Shown here in pieces: positions 46,775 to 57,496 of a stretch of DNA of 64,000 nt; position 1 is the first letter of the stretch, and each line of letters begins with the position of its first letter. Source of the stretch: Magnolia sinica (taxonomy: Eukaryota; Streptophyta; Magnoliopsida; Magnoliales; Magnoliaceae); assembly GCF_029962835.1 (NCBI RefSeq), contig NC_080577.1, positions 30,424,501 through 30,488,500 on the forward strand, in the 5' to 3' direction. A model generated the notes under the pieces. The model searched no databases and was not told the origin of the DNA. It saw nothing but the letters and a program-made list of their open reading frames with translations. The translations under genes were made by a program, and so were the position numbers.

Positions 46775-49048
46775 TCATGCGTCGGCCCCGTCCCCGGCAG
46801 TTGTGTCTTCAGCGGCGGCGTCCGGATTCTCGGATTCTGAGGCTGCCCCGCCTTCGATTTCTGAAAGGTCAAGGTCAGGAAAAGACTTCTTTATATCCTT
46901 GACGCATTCCAGGTATCCGCTCTGGAACAGGCGATCCCTCTCGTCCTCAAACTCGGCCGACTCAAGGAATGCTTGGACGGCCTGGTCCCTAGCCGTCTCG
47001 GCCTCCCGAGTCTTCTCCTCGGCCTGTTGATATGCCTCGCCGCCTCAAGCTTAGCCCGAGCTAAGTCATCCGCGCACGAAGCATGGATTTAGAACTCGCC
47101 GATTCTCCTCTTCGGCTTTGGAGAGTCGAACCGTGCTGAGCGACCTCGCCTTCGCTTCGTCGAGGCCCTTACGGAAGAAGCCGCCTCGCCCTCGCGTCTT
47201 GGCGGCTTTCCGAGCAAGAGACGCCTCGCCTGTCAGGACGCCGACGGATCTCGGCCTCAGACAGAAGAGCCTGTAGCCGATGAGTTGAGGATAGCTCCTT
47301 GCCGGCCTTGATTAAGCAAGGAGCGAGTTCAAAGAGCATCCGGGCAGCGTGGCTGACGTGCGATGACGGGGCGTTGTAGAGTTTCACGAACTCTCTTTCA
47401 CACCCATGGGCCAGGGCCCAAGGAACCATCCCCGACACCACTTGTTGCAGGATTGACGGCCCCTCCTGGTTCGTCTCTTCCCCTCGGGAGGACGCAGTCC
47501 TCGTCTCTTCCTCCCCCCTTGAGGTCGTGGCCCCGGTCTCTCCTTCCCGACTCGGCACCGTCGTCTCAACGCGTGCCGAGTCAGGTGCCGCCTAAGGATC
47601 CGAAGCAGCAATCGCCGTCTCTTCCGCCCTTTCGTCCGGGTCGGGAATCACGACGACCGGAGGGGCAGAAGAGCTCGCTGGCTCTTTCTCCTTCCGCGGC
47701 ACCCTTTGCCTCTTCGGTGGCCGAGGCTCTGAAAGAAGAACTGACCGTGGAGGAGCCTTCAACTTCGTGACTGGTCTAAGGGCAGGACGAGCTCCAGTCA
47801 TCTCCGGTTCGGGGACAATCCTTAGGTTGGGACGAGCTTCGGGCAGATCTGCAAAAACAAAAAAAAGGAGGGGGAGAGCAAGGCGAAGTAAGTCGGCGGA
47901 AATTTGAAAAGTTCAGAAGATTCGTTCTTAATTACCTGTAACTTCCGAGTCCAGACCTGCAAGGTGAAGGCGCTCCGGCTGAAGAAGCACCTTCCAAGAC
48001 CTGTCCCTCGGATCCAACGACTTCAACTCTTTGATCCGAGCCGAGGCAGTGCTGCCGAGCTTCGGCTTCTTCTTCGGAATATCTGCCAAACACAAGTCCG
48101 TCATACAAAAACAAAAAAAAAAAAAAAAAAATGAAAAAGGGCGAGGGAGAGAAGACCCAAGTCACCTGCTCTCTGAAATGTCCGAGGGACACGAGCCTCG
48201 CAAGACCCGGACTCGTCCGTCTCCCATCGACCACATGCCCAGAACCAACGCTCTTTCCAATGTTTGTTGGAAGTGGGAGGGTCGGTTATCGGGGAACCGC
48301 CTCCGCCTCGCCAAGCAGCGAAGACGTAGAAGCCGGGGTAGTTCGGATTTACCCGCACTTGATACAGGTGGAGAAATTCGTCGACTGTAAGTGGTGGTTG
48401 TTCCATCTCAGCCCACAACACCGCACATCCGAGTAAGTTCCTCCACCCATTCGGGACTATCTCGCCGGGCAATCAGTATGCGAGATAAAACTCCCTGACG
48501 ATGGTCAAGGGGCGACGCAAGCCGCACCGCATCGATACTTGGTAAATTGCGACTGCCCCAGCAGGAGGGTGATCTGGCAGGTCATTCGGGCGAGGAAGAT
48601 ACGTGATGACCGACTCGGGGATATGATACCCGACTCGAATTCTGTCCAAGTCCGCCTCAGTCAAGACTGAAGGAACCGGACCGCTTAAATCTTCCCCCGA
48701 TTCTTCCCCTTCAGACTCGGCCTGCGCCGATTCATCAGCAGGAACTGGGTCAGGGGTTCCTCCGGCGATTAAAATTTCATCTTCTTCCTCTTCATCTTCC
48801 TCCATGTCCCTTGGTAAGTTGGGCCTCCCCGGGCGGGTTAATAAGGATGACCCGCCACGGGAAGGAACGACGGAAGCAGGGCGCTCCGCCTGATCGTCGG
48901 TGACTCTCTCAGGCATACAAGCAGCGTTGGCATCCACTGCTATCTCCGTTAGTAAAGAGGGCGATTCCGCAACGTTCCAAAAACGTTGCGCTTCGCCTTC
49001 GTCTCCGGAAACTCCCACCTGGGGGCTTTGAGAACTCCTATCCGCCAT
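46775..49048 (-). CDS. Antisense gene in the Tat element, 'putative gypsy type transposon' domain; complement(join(46775..47848,47936..48082,48166..49048))
   Basis: The minus strand starts at ATG 49048 (MADRSSQSPQ). It has an acidic stretch, then LTEADLDRIRVGYHIPESVI, PLTIVREFYLAY, a TGA (48473-48475), LPGEIVPNGWRNLLGCAVLW, DEFLHLYQV, and WKERWFWACGRWE. This is the pattern of the plant domain called Transposase_28 or 'putative gypsy type transposon' (PF04195, named from memory). Exons join in phase 1 across two introns with GT/AG ends (48165-48083 and 47935-47849). Exon 2 is a clean 49-codon exon (WKVLLQPERLHLAGLDSEVT). Exon 3 has a TAG at 47592-47594 and at least two frameshifts before the acidic C-terminus FPDLDLSEIEGGAASESEN. 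So it is a real, now-damaged gene rather than a chance frame. Confidence 0.78.
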
Positions 49049-49228
49049 TATTATTATGTAATAAAGAGGAAGGAGAAACTCACCGGAGAGAAAGGAACAG
49101 TGGCGGAAAGAAGTGCCGACGATAAAGAGAGAAGAAAGGAAGGAGATGAAAGGCTACGCAAATCCCAGAGAAAACGCAGAGCGAGAATGGCAAGAGCAGT
49201 AAAAGTTCGAAGTGCGGGACCCCTGACG

Positions 49229-49235
49229 TTTTATA
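49229..49235 (-). promoter_or_regulatory. TATA box of the antisense gene
   Basis: The minus strand reads ACCTTATAAAACGTCAGG, about 180 nt upstream of the ATG at 49048. A pyrimidine-rich leader follows, with a donor-like CTCCGGTGAGTTT near 49083. This suggests an independent promoter and possibly a leader intron. Confidence 0.5.
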
Positions 49236-49530
49236 AGGTCGCCCTACGGCGGAGACATTAATGGGAAAATGATTCGACGCCTGCATCGATTCCCCCACTC
49301 GACACGTGGAGCACGCCGACTAGCAACAATAATAGCTTTACTACGTGTCCAATCCTCATTGGCGGGACCTGCGATTTGATAGCTGACGGCGCATACGATG
49401 TCAGAAGCTGAACCGTCCCCATCAAAGGTCTCAATGAATGCGCTTAACGACTACTTCTCGTCTCGGACTAAGTTATGAACCGACTCAGCACTCGCTACTC
49501 CTCAGTGTCATATGAAAATTCACTTAAATT

Positions 49531-49542
49531 TTAGGGGGCTCT
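49531..49542 (+). other. Polypurine tract of the Tat element
   Basis: TTAGGGGGCTCT directly precedes the 3' LTR. Confidence 0.7.
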
Positions 49543-50115
49543 TGTTGGGGACAAAACATACAAGTCCGCAGACTCGGACTAAATGCCTCGGGCCACCAAA
49601 GGATGTGTCAAATCCGAGGAGTTATTCGCTAGACCGAGGCAAAGGTTGAGTCGGCCCCGACGGGTCGGTAGGGTCGTCAGTGTCTCGGGCATGCTTCGGG
49701 CGGACCTCTTTATCGGATCGACCGTCACAAGATGAAGCCGCACTCCGGATGTCTTGGGATAAGATTCCCGATCCCGAAGCTCACGGGATCGGATGAAGGC
49801 ATGAGATGGGCACGATCCTGTTTCCGTGATCCCAGGAGAAGATTCCGTGATCCCAGGAGAAGATCTCGCGCACAATACCAGGAAGAGAATCCTCGTACGA
49901 TTAAATGCCCCAGCAGCTATAAAAGAAGGAGGGGCCCTCACCTTGAGAGGTACGAAAACAAATTCCTCCAAAAGACTTTTCAATACTTTAAGACCCCGAG
50001 TCCAGGCCTGACTTTGGCATCGGAGGGTCCCCTGCGCTAGCCAGGGTCTCCTTTGTCCTTTTTCTGTGCAGGCATACAAGGATCCAGGAGGACGAACCAG
50101 ATAATTGCATCAACA
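49543..50115 (+). repeat. 3' LTR of the Tat element
   Basis: Starts TGTTGGGGACAAAACATACA, ends TTGCATCAACA. Nearly identical to the 5' LTR; differences cluster near 49807, 49997-50010, 50060 and 50098-50111. Confidence 0.95.
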
Positions 50116-50269
50116 CCATCCATGCAGCGTGCAAGATGGCAAGAGAATCTCCTACCAAACTCGCTTATGCGTCGAAGCCAAAACCAGCTTCTCCTCTTAT
50201 AAATAGCTAAACGCTTTCAACCCTCAGACTCAGACCACAGCTTACACCAACTCTCTTTTGTTGCACCCA
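50116..50269 (+). promoter_or_regulatory. 11S globulin core promoter
   Basis: An RY motif CATGCAG lies at 50121-50127, directly beside the target duplication. The TATA box TATAAATAG is at 50198-50206, and the leader is about 35-40 nt. The retrotransposon LTR ends only 83 bp upstream of the TATA box. Confidence 0.8.
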
Positions 50270-52453
50270 ATGGCTCATAGCATTTTCTTCTCTCTTGCAC
50301 TTTGCTTCCTTGTCTTGTGCCATTGGTCTGTGGCCCAACAGCAGCAGCAACAGCAGCAGCCTTCGCAGCGCAGGTTCCGCCAACAGAGCGAGTGCCTAAT
50401 CCCGAGCATGAGCGCGCTCGAACCCAACAGGCGGATCGAGGCCGAAGCTGGTGTGACCGAGTACTGGGATGAGAACCACGACCAGTTTGATTGCGCTGGT
50501 GTCGCTGCTACTCGCCATACTATCCAGCCCAGAGGCCTTCTCTTGCCTTCTTTCGCCAATGCACCACGTCTAATCTACATCGTCCAAGGCTTGTATCTGT
50601 ATCCCTTGCTCCATGTTCATCTTCATTTTCTTTTCTTTTATACAAAAAAAAAAATAAAATCTCCCTGATGGGATGATCTTACAAGAATGCAGATGATCTT
50701 ACAAGAATGCAGACACCCGTCAGCTTCGAATTCAGAACGGTCCACATGATTAGGATCGTCTGATCGTGTAGTGGTCGACCTACCATGGGACCCACCTGAT
50801 GAACAGTCAAGCTGGTGACCTACTTATTTTTATGCGCTCAAAGCTGATGATTTCATTCATGCAGGTAGAGGTATAACCGGTGCAATCTTCCCTGGATGCC
50901 CTGAGTCATTCCAGAGCGTCCAACAGTCCCAACAATCTGAAGAGAGCCGGAGCCAGCGATTCAGGGACCAACATCAGAAAATCCGACACTTCCGAGAAGG
51001 AGACATCGTGGCATTGCCAGCTGGCGTGGCCCATTGGTGCTACAATGACGGCGAGACACCTGTTGTTGCTGTCTCTGTCTTGGATACCAGCAGCTTCGCC
51101 AACCAGCTCGATCAGAATCTCAGGGTAAGCAAATACAATCCGTTCATTCAATTATCAGTATGGTTCAACGTCCATCAATCGATCATCATGCACCATGTTG
51201 TATTAAACTGTAGAGATTCCACATAGCTGGGACCGAGCTATACGAGCAGCAACAGGAGAGCGAATCGCTGCGGTCCAGACGCCAGGAGCAGGGTAGGAAA
51301 CAAAACATCTTTAGCGGCTTCGACGTGAATACGTTGGCAGAGGCCTTCGGCGTGAGCAGAGAGACGGCGAGAAAGCTCCAGAACGAGGATGACCAGAGGG
51401 GCAATATCGTCAACGTCGAAAATGGGCTGCAGGTGGTGAGGCCACCAAGGAGAGAAGAGGATGAAGAACAACAGCAAAGGAGTTTGAACGGCTTGGAAGA
51501 GACCGTTTGCAGCTCCAGACTGATGGAGAACATTGCGGACCCCACCCGTGCTGACGTATACAACCCACAAGGTGGCCGCATCAGCAGTCTCAATAGCCAG
51601 AAGCTACCCGTCCTCAACTTTATCCAATTGAGTGCTGAAAGAGGAGTTCTTTACAGGGTATTAAGCATATTCAAACCAAATTGCACTAGATTTGGTGTGC
51701 AACTGACACGTGGCAGATGTATACAAGATCACAATCGTTCATACTGGACTACCCCACCATATGGCCATGACCCAAAATCAGGATTACCGGATAATCTTCG
51801 TTTTTTGATAGGAACATGGCCCAAAAAGAGAACTGAGTAGCGATATCTTTCTCCTTGAATCGAGTGGTTAGTATTATCTAATCAGCCTCATTCTCAGGCT
51901 ATGAGTTATATATGATGGGCTCCTCCAGATGAGCGATTCGGAAATTCCCACATTCTGAACGTGAAAGAAACCAATGGTGCAATTAGCATTGCTCTTTGTA
52001 ACTAATGCTAGTTTTTCAGTTCTTGTTTAATCACTAAACTGCCCTCGACTCATGCAGAACGCGCTCATGGCACCTCACTGGAACCTGAACGCCCACAGCG
52101 TGGTGTATGCCACCCGGGGCAACGGTCGGATCCAGATCGTAGGCAACCACGGGCGGGCTGTCTTCGATAGCGAGCTCCGAGAGGGTCAGATGGTGGTCAT
52201 CCCGCAGGCGTTTGCTGTTGTGAAGCAGGCCGGTAATGAAGGGTTTGAGTGGGTGGCCTTCAAGACCAACGATAATGCTATGACTAGCCCGATCGTTGGG
52301 AAGGCGTCGGCCATCCGCGCCATGCCGGAGGATGTACTGATGAATTCGTTCAGGATCTCTAGGGAGGAAGCGAGGAGGTTGAAGTACAACAGGGGGCAAG
52401 AGACTGTGGTGTTCGCACCAAGCTCTAGGACCCAAGGAAGAGCTGCTGCATGA
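50270..52453 (+). CDS. 11S globulin (legumin) seed storage protein; join(50270..50588,50865..51124,51214..51657,52058..52453)
   Basis: Four exons give 472 aa, the usual legumin structure. Residues 1-22 are a signal peptide ([20 protein letters not shown], cleavage after VA). Cupin 1 is about 30-190 and cupin 2 about 298-450. The cysteines fit the family exactly: Cys42 and Cys75 for the acidic-chain bridge, Cys118 and Cys292 for the bridge between chains. The vacuolar processing site is Asn285-Gly286 in [10 protein letters not shown], giving acidic (23-285) and basic (286-472) chains. The protein folds as trimers and hexamers in protein-storage vacuoles of seeds. Introns 2 and 3 are GT-AG. Intron 1 appears to use a GC donor (GTCCAAG|GCTTGT) because only that split restores the conserved VQGRGI. 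I chose the ATG at 50270 because it starts the signal peptide. Confidence 0.95.
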
Positions 52454-52805
52454 AGAGTTTGAGACGGGACGGGTCTCCTAAAGTCTTACTATCTATATAA
52501 GTTTATTACGGTTTTATCTTCTTTAGTCAGAAAATAAAGGTTTGAGTACGTGCATGTGCATGGAGGCTGGCTGTAAAAGAGGTACTATCACTCTATAAAT
52601 AAAGGTTTGAGTACGTGCATGTTCATGGAGGCTGGCTGTAAAAGTGGTGTTATCACTCTATAAATATAATATATATCCTTTCCTTTTTAAGTTAATCTGT
52701 TTGCTGGTCTCAGCATGTACTTGTATGCACGTGTGTGAGCGTGTGAGTTTAAGTGTGGAGGTAGAAGGGGAAAAAAACAAAAAACAATTTTAGGATGGCA
52801 CTGGA
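52454..52805 (+). repeat. 11S globulin 3' region with a 66-bp tandem duplication
   Basis: Two copies of a block containing AATAAAGGTTTGAGTACGTG and GGAGGCTGGCTGTAAAAG lie at about 52533-52597 and 52598-52665. Each has an AATAAA-type polyadenylation signal. An AT-rich end follows. Confidence 0.8.
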
Positions 52806-53499
52806 TGTTAGGCGTTTGTGCTGCGAAATCACACAGATCTAGATCTAGGATAGATATCCAAGAGTAATAAGCAATCGCAAGAGAACACAAAGATTTAACG
52901 TGAAAAATCCTTTTGGGAAAAAATCATGGCACAAAGCGACAAAAATCCACCATGAAATAGAAATTACAAGAGAGAGGATTCACCCGATTCAAGCAGTCTC
53001 GAATCTCACCCTTGCTACACCCTTTGATAACGCTAGAACCCCTTTAGAAACCCTTGAAATACCTTTAAGAAGCCTTATAATTCTTTAGAATAGCCCTAGG
53101 TACCGTTATTTATAGTTTAGGAAACTTCACTTACGCACCTATTTAAAATCACCTCGAATTTACGTAGTCCGCGCAAAATTCAAGCAGAATCTGTGTAACC
53201 CTCGACTAATCGAGCTAGGGATTCGACTGGTGAAAGGACTCCTTTGACCGGTCAAGCCAGCCCCTCGACCGGTCGAGTATCTCGGACATCGAAAAAATTA
53301 TGCTCGCTAGACTTCGAGTCGAGTAGTGCTTGGCCGGTCGAGCCACTACCAAAAAATCGAGTAAAGGGCACGGACTTTGAAAGTTTTTGGCTACGGATTA
53401 AATCTGTAGCAATTATACTACGGATTTAATCTGTGGTTAAAACCTAATTGATTTGTAGCTAAAGCCGATATCCTCACCAGAACATTATTAGATATTGAT

Positions 53500-53795
53500 G
53501 GTGCTTAAGGGGCTCCATGGGGCCCATTGGAATATATGTGTTTGATCTAAGCCGTCCATCAATTTTGATATATAATTTCGGTAGGTTAGCCCAAAAATTA
53601 TGTAGATTAAAGTTATAAGTGGACCACACCATAAGAAATAATAAAAATTAAATTTCAATTGTTAATATGTTGTGTGGTCTTCTTATAGCTTCGATCTGAC
53701 TCATTTTTTGTGTCAACCTTTAAAATAATATTTTAAAATTAATGGACAGAGTGGATAAATACATACATCACAGTGGGCCCCACGACCCAAAAATC
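53500..53795. repeat. Foldback MITE inside the Pack-CACTA
   Basis: CCATGGGGCCCATTGGAATA to ACATACATCACAGTGGGCCC, with GTGGACCACACCATAAGAAA in the middle. Confidence 0.75.
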
Positions 53796-53915
53796 CACGG
53801 TCCTAATGGGCCGTCCGTCACGCGCCCTCCCCAAAATGAAAATCTTAGTCCGCCTTTTTTCTCCCACCCGCAGCGTCCGCCCTTTTCTCCCTCTCTCCAT
53901 CTCCCAAGCTCCCTC

Positions 53916-53919
<4 letters not shown>

Positions 53920-53954
<35 letters not shown>

Positions 53955-54134
53955 CTCAGCCTCTCCCTCGCCCTCTCTCGATCTCCCGCTCTCCCTCACC
54001 CTCTCTCTATCTCTCGGCCGCATTCCCCTCTCTCTGTTTCCCAACCTCTCTCTCTCTCTCTCTCTCGCTAGCGTTTTCAAAACCCCCTTTCGCTGCAAGA
54101 AGGAGAAGGAGGAGAAGAAGAAGAAGAATGGTTA

Positions 54135-54180
<46 letters not shown>
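53920..54180. repeat. (CT)n-rich leader-like stretch
   Basis: Several CT runs (53921-53951, 54046-54065, 54138-54178) and CCCTCTCC blocks precede an A/G-rich AAGAAGGAGAAGGAGGAG and an ATG near 54128. It resembles the 5' leader and first exon of a plant gene, perhaps also captured, but no protein is recognisable. Confidence 0.6.
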
Positions 54181-54182
<2 letters not shown>

Positions 54183-55720
54183 CTGAAGTCAGTTGCATAT
54201 GGATGCGCCATGGAAATCTCTATTTTTGTATCTAATGACTCAAGCATAGATAATAGGGCTGCAACTTAAACCTAAGTTCTGGTTGTGTTGGGTTAGGTTG
54301 TTGAAAAACACCAACCTTATTTAAATTGGTGTTGGGTTTTCGTTGAGCAAATTCATGCATTTGGGTTGAGTATTGAGGACCTTGGATTGGGTTGTAGATA
54401 TATAGCATAGAAGCCCCTTTCTACAAATTTACTTTGAGGTATGTTGGTATCTTTTACTAAATTTTTATCTTGTTTAAGATCTGGAAAATATGGTATGTGA
54501 TTTTGATCTTCTTTTACAAAATAGATGTGCCTCTCAGAAAGAAGAAATAAGAAAAATAGATAGTTCATTATGTATGAAACTGTAACTGACATTGAAATGG
54601 GTGGTGTTCAATTGACACAAGGAAATGTTACTAATTCATGCATCAGTATAACTATGGATTCTGTCATCAAGTTACAATCAAATTCTTTAATCTCACCCAT
54701 TACTATTGCAAACAAAGCCACCATATCTCAGAAATTCCTATTAGTTTCCAAGTGCCACAAGAAATGTGGAAGTATTCCTCACAAATGAACATTCATCATG
54801 GCTTGAGGGTAAACAGGCAAATACTCTGTTATGGCTAACCAGATCAGAAATCTTCATTTTGCACATTACAAATGCAAACATAATTTAATCAAATTCCTTT
54901 CAAGTGGGACATCCATTGCTTGACAAAAGAAAAAAAAATGTATTGGTCTTGTAAGTATTTATGGACTGACAGCCATGATCATACGTTAAAACAAGGGGAT
55001 ACATGCATGATCCCAATTTATTTATTTTTTCCTTTCGTATTTGCAGATTCTCAGATAAGAAAACTGTGTTTGTAAGAATGACATTCTCGATGTCCAGCTA
55101 TCGGGGCCCACATATGATGGATGAACCATTATTAGCAACTGAATTGAAACATATACAGGTTATCTGTTTCACTGGCCATTTGTTGGATGGTTAGGATTGT
55201 CTTATAAGAGTGATTCCTAAAGGATATGGACAATCCAACGTGGGACTTGTATGATAGAAAGTCTAGACCAACTTGATTTTATAAATTTGATTCAGATCAA
55301 ACATTGTCATGGTCATTGATATCATGGTAATGAACTTATGGTCATTAAATCAAAATGATTGTCAAGAGGTATGTGGAATGGAAGATGGATGTCAAATGAT
55401 CTCTGTTTCAAAGTGACAGAAAATACTGAGAAACGCTTATTTGTATGCAATTTGCCACATTAAGGTGTATGAGACTGGAGGTTCTGTCTTTCTTGACTCT
55501 TTTCTTTTTTCTAATTTGGTTTTCTGCAAATCAGAGTTTGGCAACTAGTCTTGGATTTCTGTTATTTTTAGGGGAAGAGGAAGATGATCTATGTTTCTAC
55601 TTCGTTAAACTACATATTATGAAGGTTAGGCTGTTGCAAGTTTTTTCAAGGTATGTCCTGTACATCTGTAAATGCAAATTCCTTTTTCTTCCAGACCTTT
55701 CTTAATGTTATAGGCTTCAT
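54180..55720. other. Pack-CACTA interior, unassigned
   Basis: A possible exon at about 55047-55159 lies between TTTGCAG and CAG|GTTATC and reads FSDKKTVFVRMTFSM then MMDEPLLATELKHIQ in one frame. I do not recognise it. The rest looks intron-like. Confidence 0.3.
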
Positions 55721-55953
55721 TGTATGCCCACCATTTAAAAATTCCTAGGGCCCACCATAATGTTATAGGCTTCATTGAATGCCCACCCTAAGAAGTTTTT
55801 AATGGTGGGCATTGAGTCCTTATTGTGTGGTCCACTTGAGGTTTGGATCTGCTTCATTTTTCAGACCATGTACTAAATAAATACATAGGCCAGTAGCTAA
55901 TTGGAGTTTGTTGTGTTTTGTGGTTTTTTTGGGTTTTGATGGTAACAATGCAG

Positions 55954-56118
55954 TGTTTGGGTGATGATGAATAAACGGACTAGAAGATTGTCCCAAATGC
56001 CGGAAGAAGTTAGAGGGGAAATAGAACCTTATTTTATCGAGCATGCTGCTATCTTGGATGAGGACAGCCGAAAATTGCCAAAGCTCAACGATGACTCTGC
56101 GGATTACGTGAGGCGAGA
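55954..56118 (+). pseudogene. FATB: Captured exon of acyl-ACP thioesterase (FATB type)
   Basis: Between AACAATGCAG| and |GTGAGC, a 165-bp exon reads VWVMMNKRTRRLSQMPEEVR, then GEIEPYFIEHAAILDEDSRK and LPKLNDDSADYVRRE. This matches the plant FATB block (VWVMMNK.TRRLSK.P.EVR.EI.PYF..., KLPKLD..TADYVR). FATB is the plastid enzyme that releases saturated fatty acids from acyl-carrier protein. The exon is uninterrupted and both splice sites look usable. No other thioesterase exon, and so no catalytic site, is seen, which makes it a transduplicated fragment. Confidence 0.85.
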
Positions 56119-56537
56119 GTGAGCATATAATTTCTTCTATTTCCTTTTTTCCTTTTTTGTCAAGTAGTCAGTATACACTGTGTATCATCTGTGTTTGGGT
56201 AAACCATATTCCGACAATATGATTGGTATTGGAAACATTTGAAAATCATGTATGCTCCCAGTGATTTTATATTAGATTTTGATTTCCTTCGAATATTCTC
56301 ATGACACGTGGTTTCCCTCTGGTCGTAGTGAAGCTAGGAGAGTATCTTAGTACCATAATTACTAAATTGATTTGCTAGAGCATTCGATTCAAACATGCAT
56401 GATTTGCATGATTTCTATTTTAATGATTGTCTGAGGTCATTGCATAATTGCTTCCCAAAGTCATGATCCTTGATGTGTTGCTGACATACATTATTTAATT
56501 TAATTAGGTTCATGTAATACAAGAATGAGCCTAGGCA

Positions 56538-56910
56538 GGTACTCTAAATGAAGGGGCTGCTTGGCTCCATTTGCAGAGACTAGCTGATACATGGCACGGG
56601 ATGCTGTTAATTCCAGTGACTGGAGGAGTTGTCGTTGGCATGATGCATGGATTACTTGAAATTTTCGACCAAATAAAGCAGCCAAGGTCTTCTTAGAGGC
56701 AGGGCTTTGATCTGCTGGCTGGAGTCTTCCCTAGAATAAAGGCCATACAGGCTACTGTAACATTAGGCACTGGTTGTTCTTTAGGCCCTGAGGGACCCAG
56801 TGTTGATATTGGTAAATCATGTGCAAATGGGTGTTCAGCAATGATGGAAAACAACAACGAAAGGAGGATAACTCTCGTGGCAGTTGGTGCAGCTTATGGA
56901 ATTTCTTCAG
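56538..56910 (+). pseudogene. Captured exons of a CLC chloride channel (CLC-F/CLC-E-like)
   Basis: The frame reads TLNEGAAWLHLQRLADTWHG, then MLLIPVTGGVVVGMMHGLLE, then a TAG at 56693-56695. It continues RQGFDLLAGVFPRIKAIQAT, VTLGTGCSLGPEGPSVDIGK, and a final EN..ERRITLVAVGAAYGISSG, ending at a good donor (TCTTCAG|GT). This covers the CLC selectivity region with the GPEGP gating-glutamate motif, as in plastid/Golgi CLC-E and CLC-F. Three normally separate exons appear fused without introns at the 5' side, so an RNA intermediate or compact source gene is possible. The stop and missing remainder make it non-functional. Confidence 0.85.
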
Positions 56911-57290
56911 GTTCGGTATTTCTCTCAATTTTTTGCTCTGCAAATGTGAATGGTTGGTCTAGTTGACTGTCTGACCATGTCTTTGTGAAAAGTTGCTTTG
57001 AAACCCACCTCTACATGGGCCTGGGCAGGTACTCCAAATTTACTGTTCACATACAATTGCCAAACAACATTGAAGTTAAATTGTGAATCCTTTGTTATCA
57101 GATTAAATCAAATAGTAGGATTTGATTCACTATCAATTTTATTAACACACTTTCCTCATTAGCAGTGTCTCAATAGTTGGTTTTGCCCCATTTTCATCTA
57201 CATATCATTCTTGGGGCAACTAATAGAAAATTCGAATGGTTCTATACCGGCAAAGTAAGCATACATTAAGTTTCTTCCTTTCCTTTGTAG

Positions 57291-57496
57291 GGCTTTGACA
57301 AACTAAAAGAGACAGTTGAGAAGTGGCAGGGCATAGCAAAGCACAGACACGATTTAATCTAAAGCTTTTTACTGACAAAGACACATACGAAGCCATAGAT
57401 GAACTTGCAAAGCTGCAGAACAGGACTGCTCACCAGCTGGCCATGGAAGTCATCCGCAACTTTGTTACCGCCCAGCAAAATGGCAAAAGTGAATGA
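57291..57496 (+). pseudogene. Third captured fragment, gene unknown
   Basis: After an acceptor TCCTTTGTAG, one frame reads GFDKLKETVEKWQGIAKHRH, then another LFTDKDTYEAIDELAKLQNR, TAHQLAMEVIRNFVTAQQNG and a stop at 57494-57496. It looks like the last exon of a plant gene with one frameshift. I do not recognise the family. Confidence 0.4.

Larger units (their letters stand above)
40554..50115 (+). mobile_element. Full-length Ty3/gypsy element, Tat lineage, with antisense gene
   Basis: 9.56 kb with LTRs of 569 and 573 bp, a primer-binding site, gag, protease, RT, RNase H, an extra archaeal-type RNase H (a Tat-lineage trait), integrase, about 2.9 kb with an antisense gene, and a polypurine tract. 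It is flanked by the 5-bp duplication CCATC (40549-40553 and 50116-50120). The LTRs differ at only about ten places by eye, which indicates a recent insertion. Gag and pol nevertheless carry several frameshifts and one in-frame stop. Confidence 0.95.

Noticed and set aside
46651-48472. Several plus-strand open frames between integrase and 3' LTR
   Set aside because: Plus-strand frames lack family motifs, while the minus strand gives a coherent spliced protein.
53739-54198. S/L-rich and R/E-rich open frames
   Set aside because: Translations of CT/GA microsatellites.
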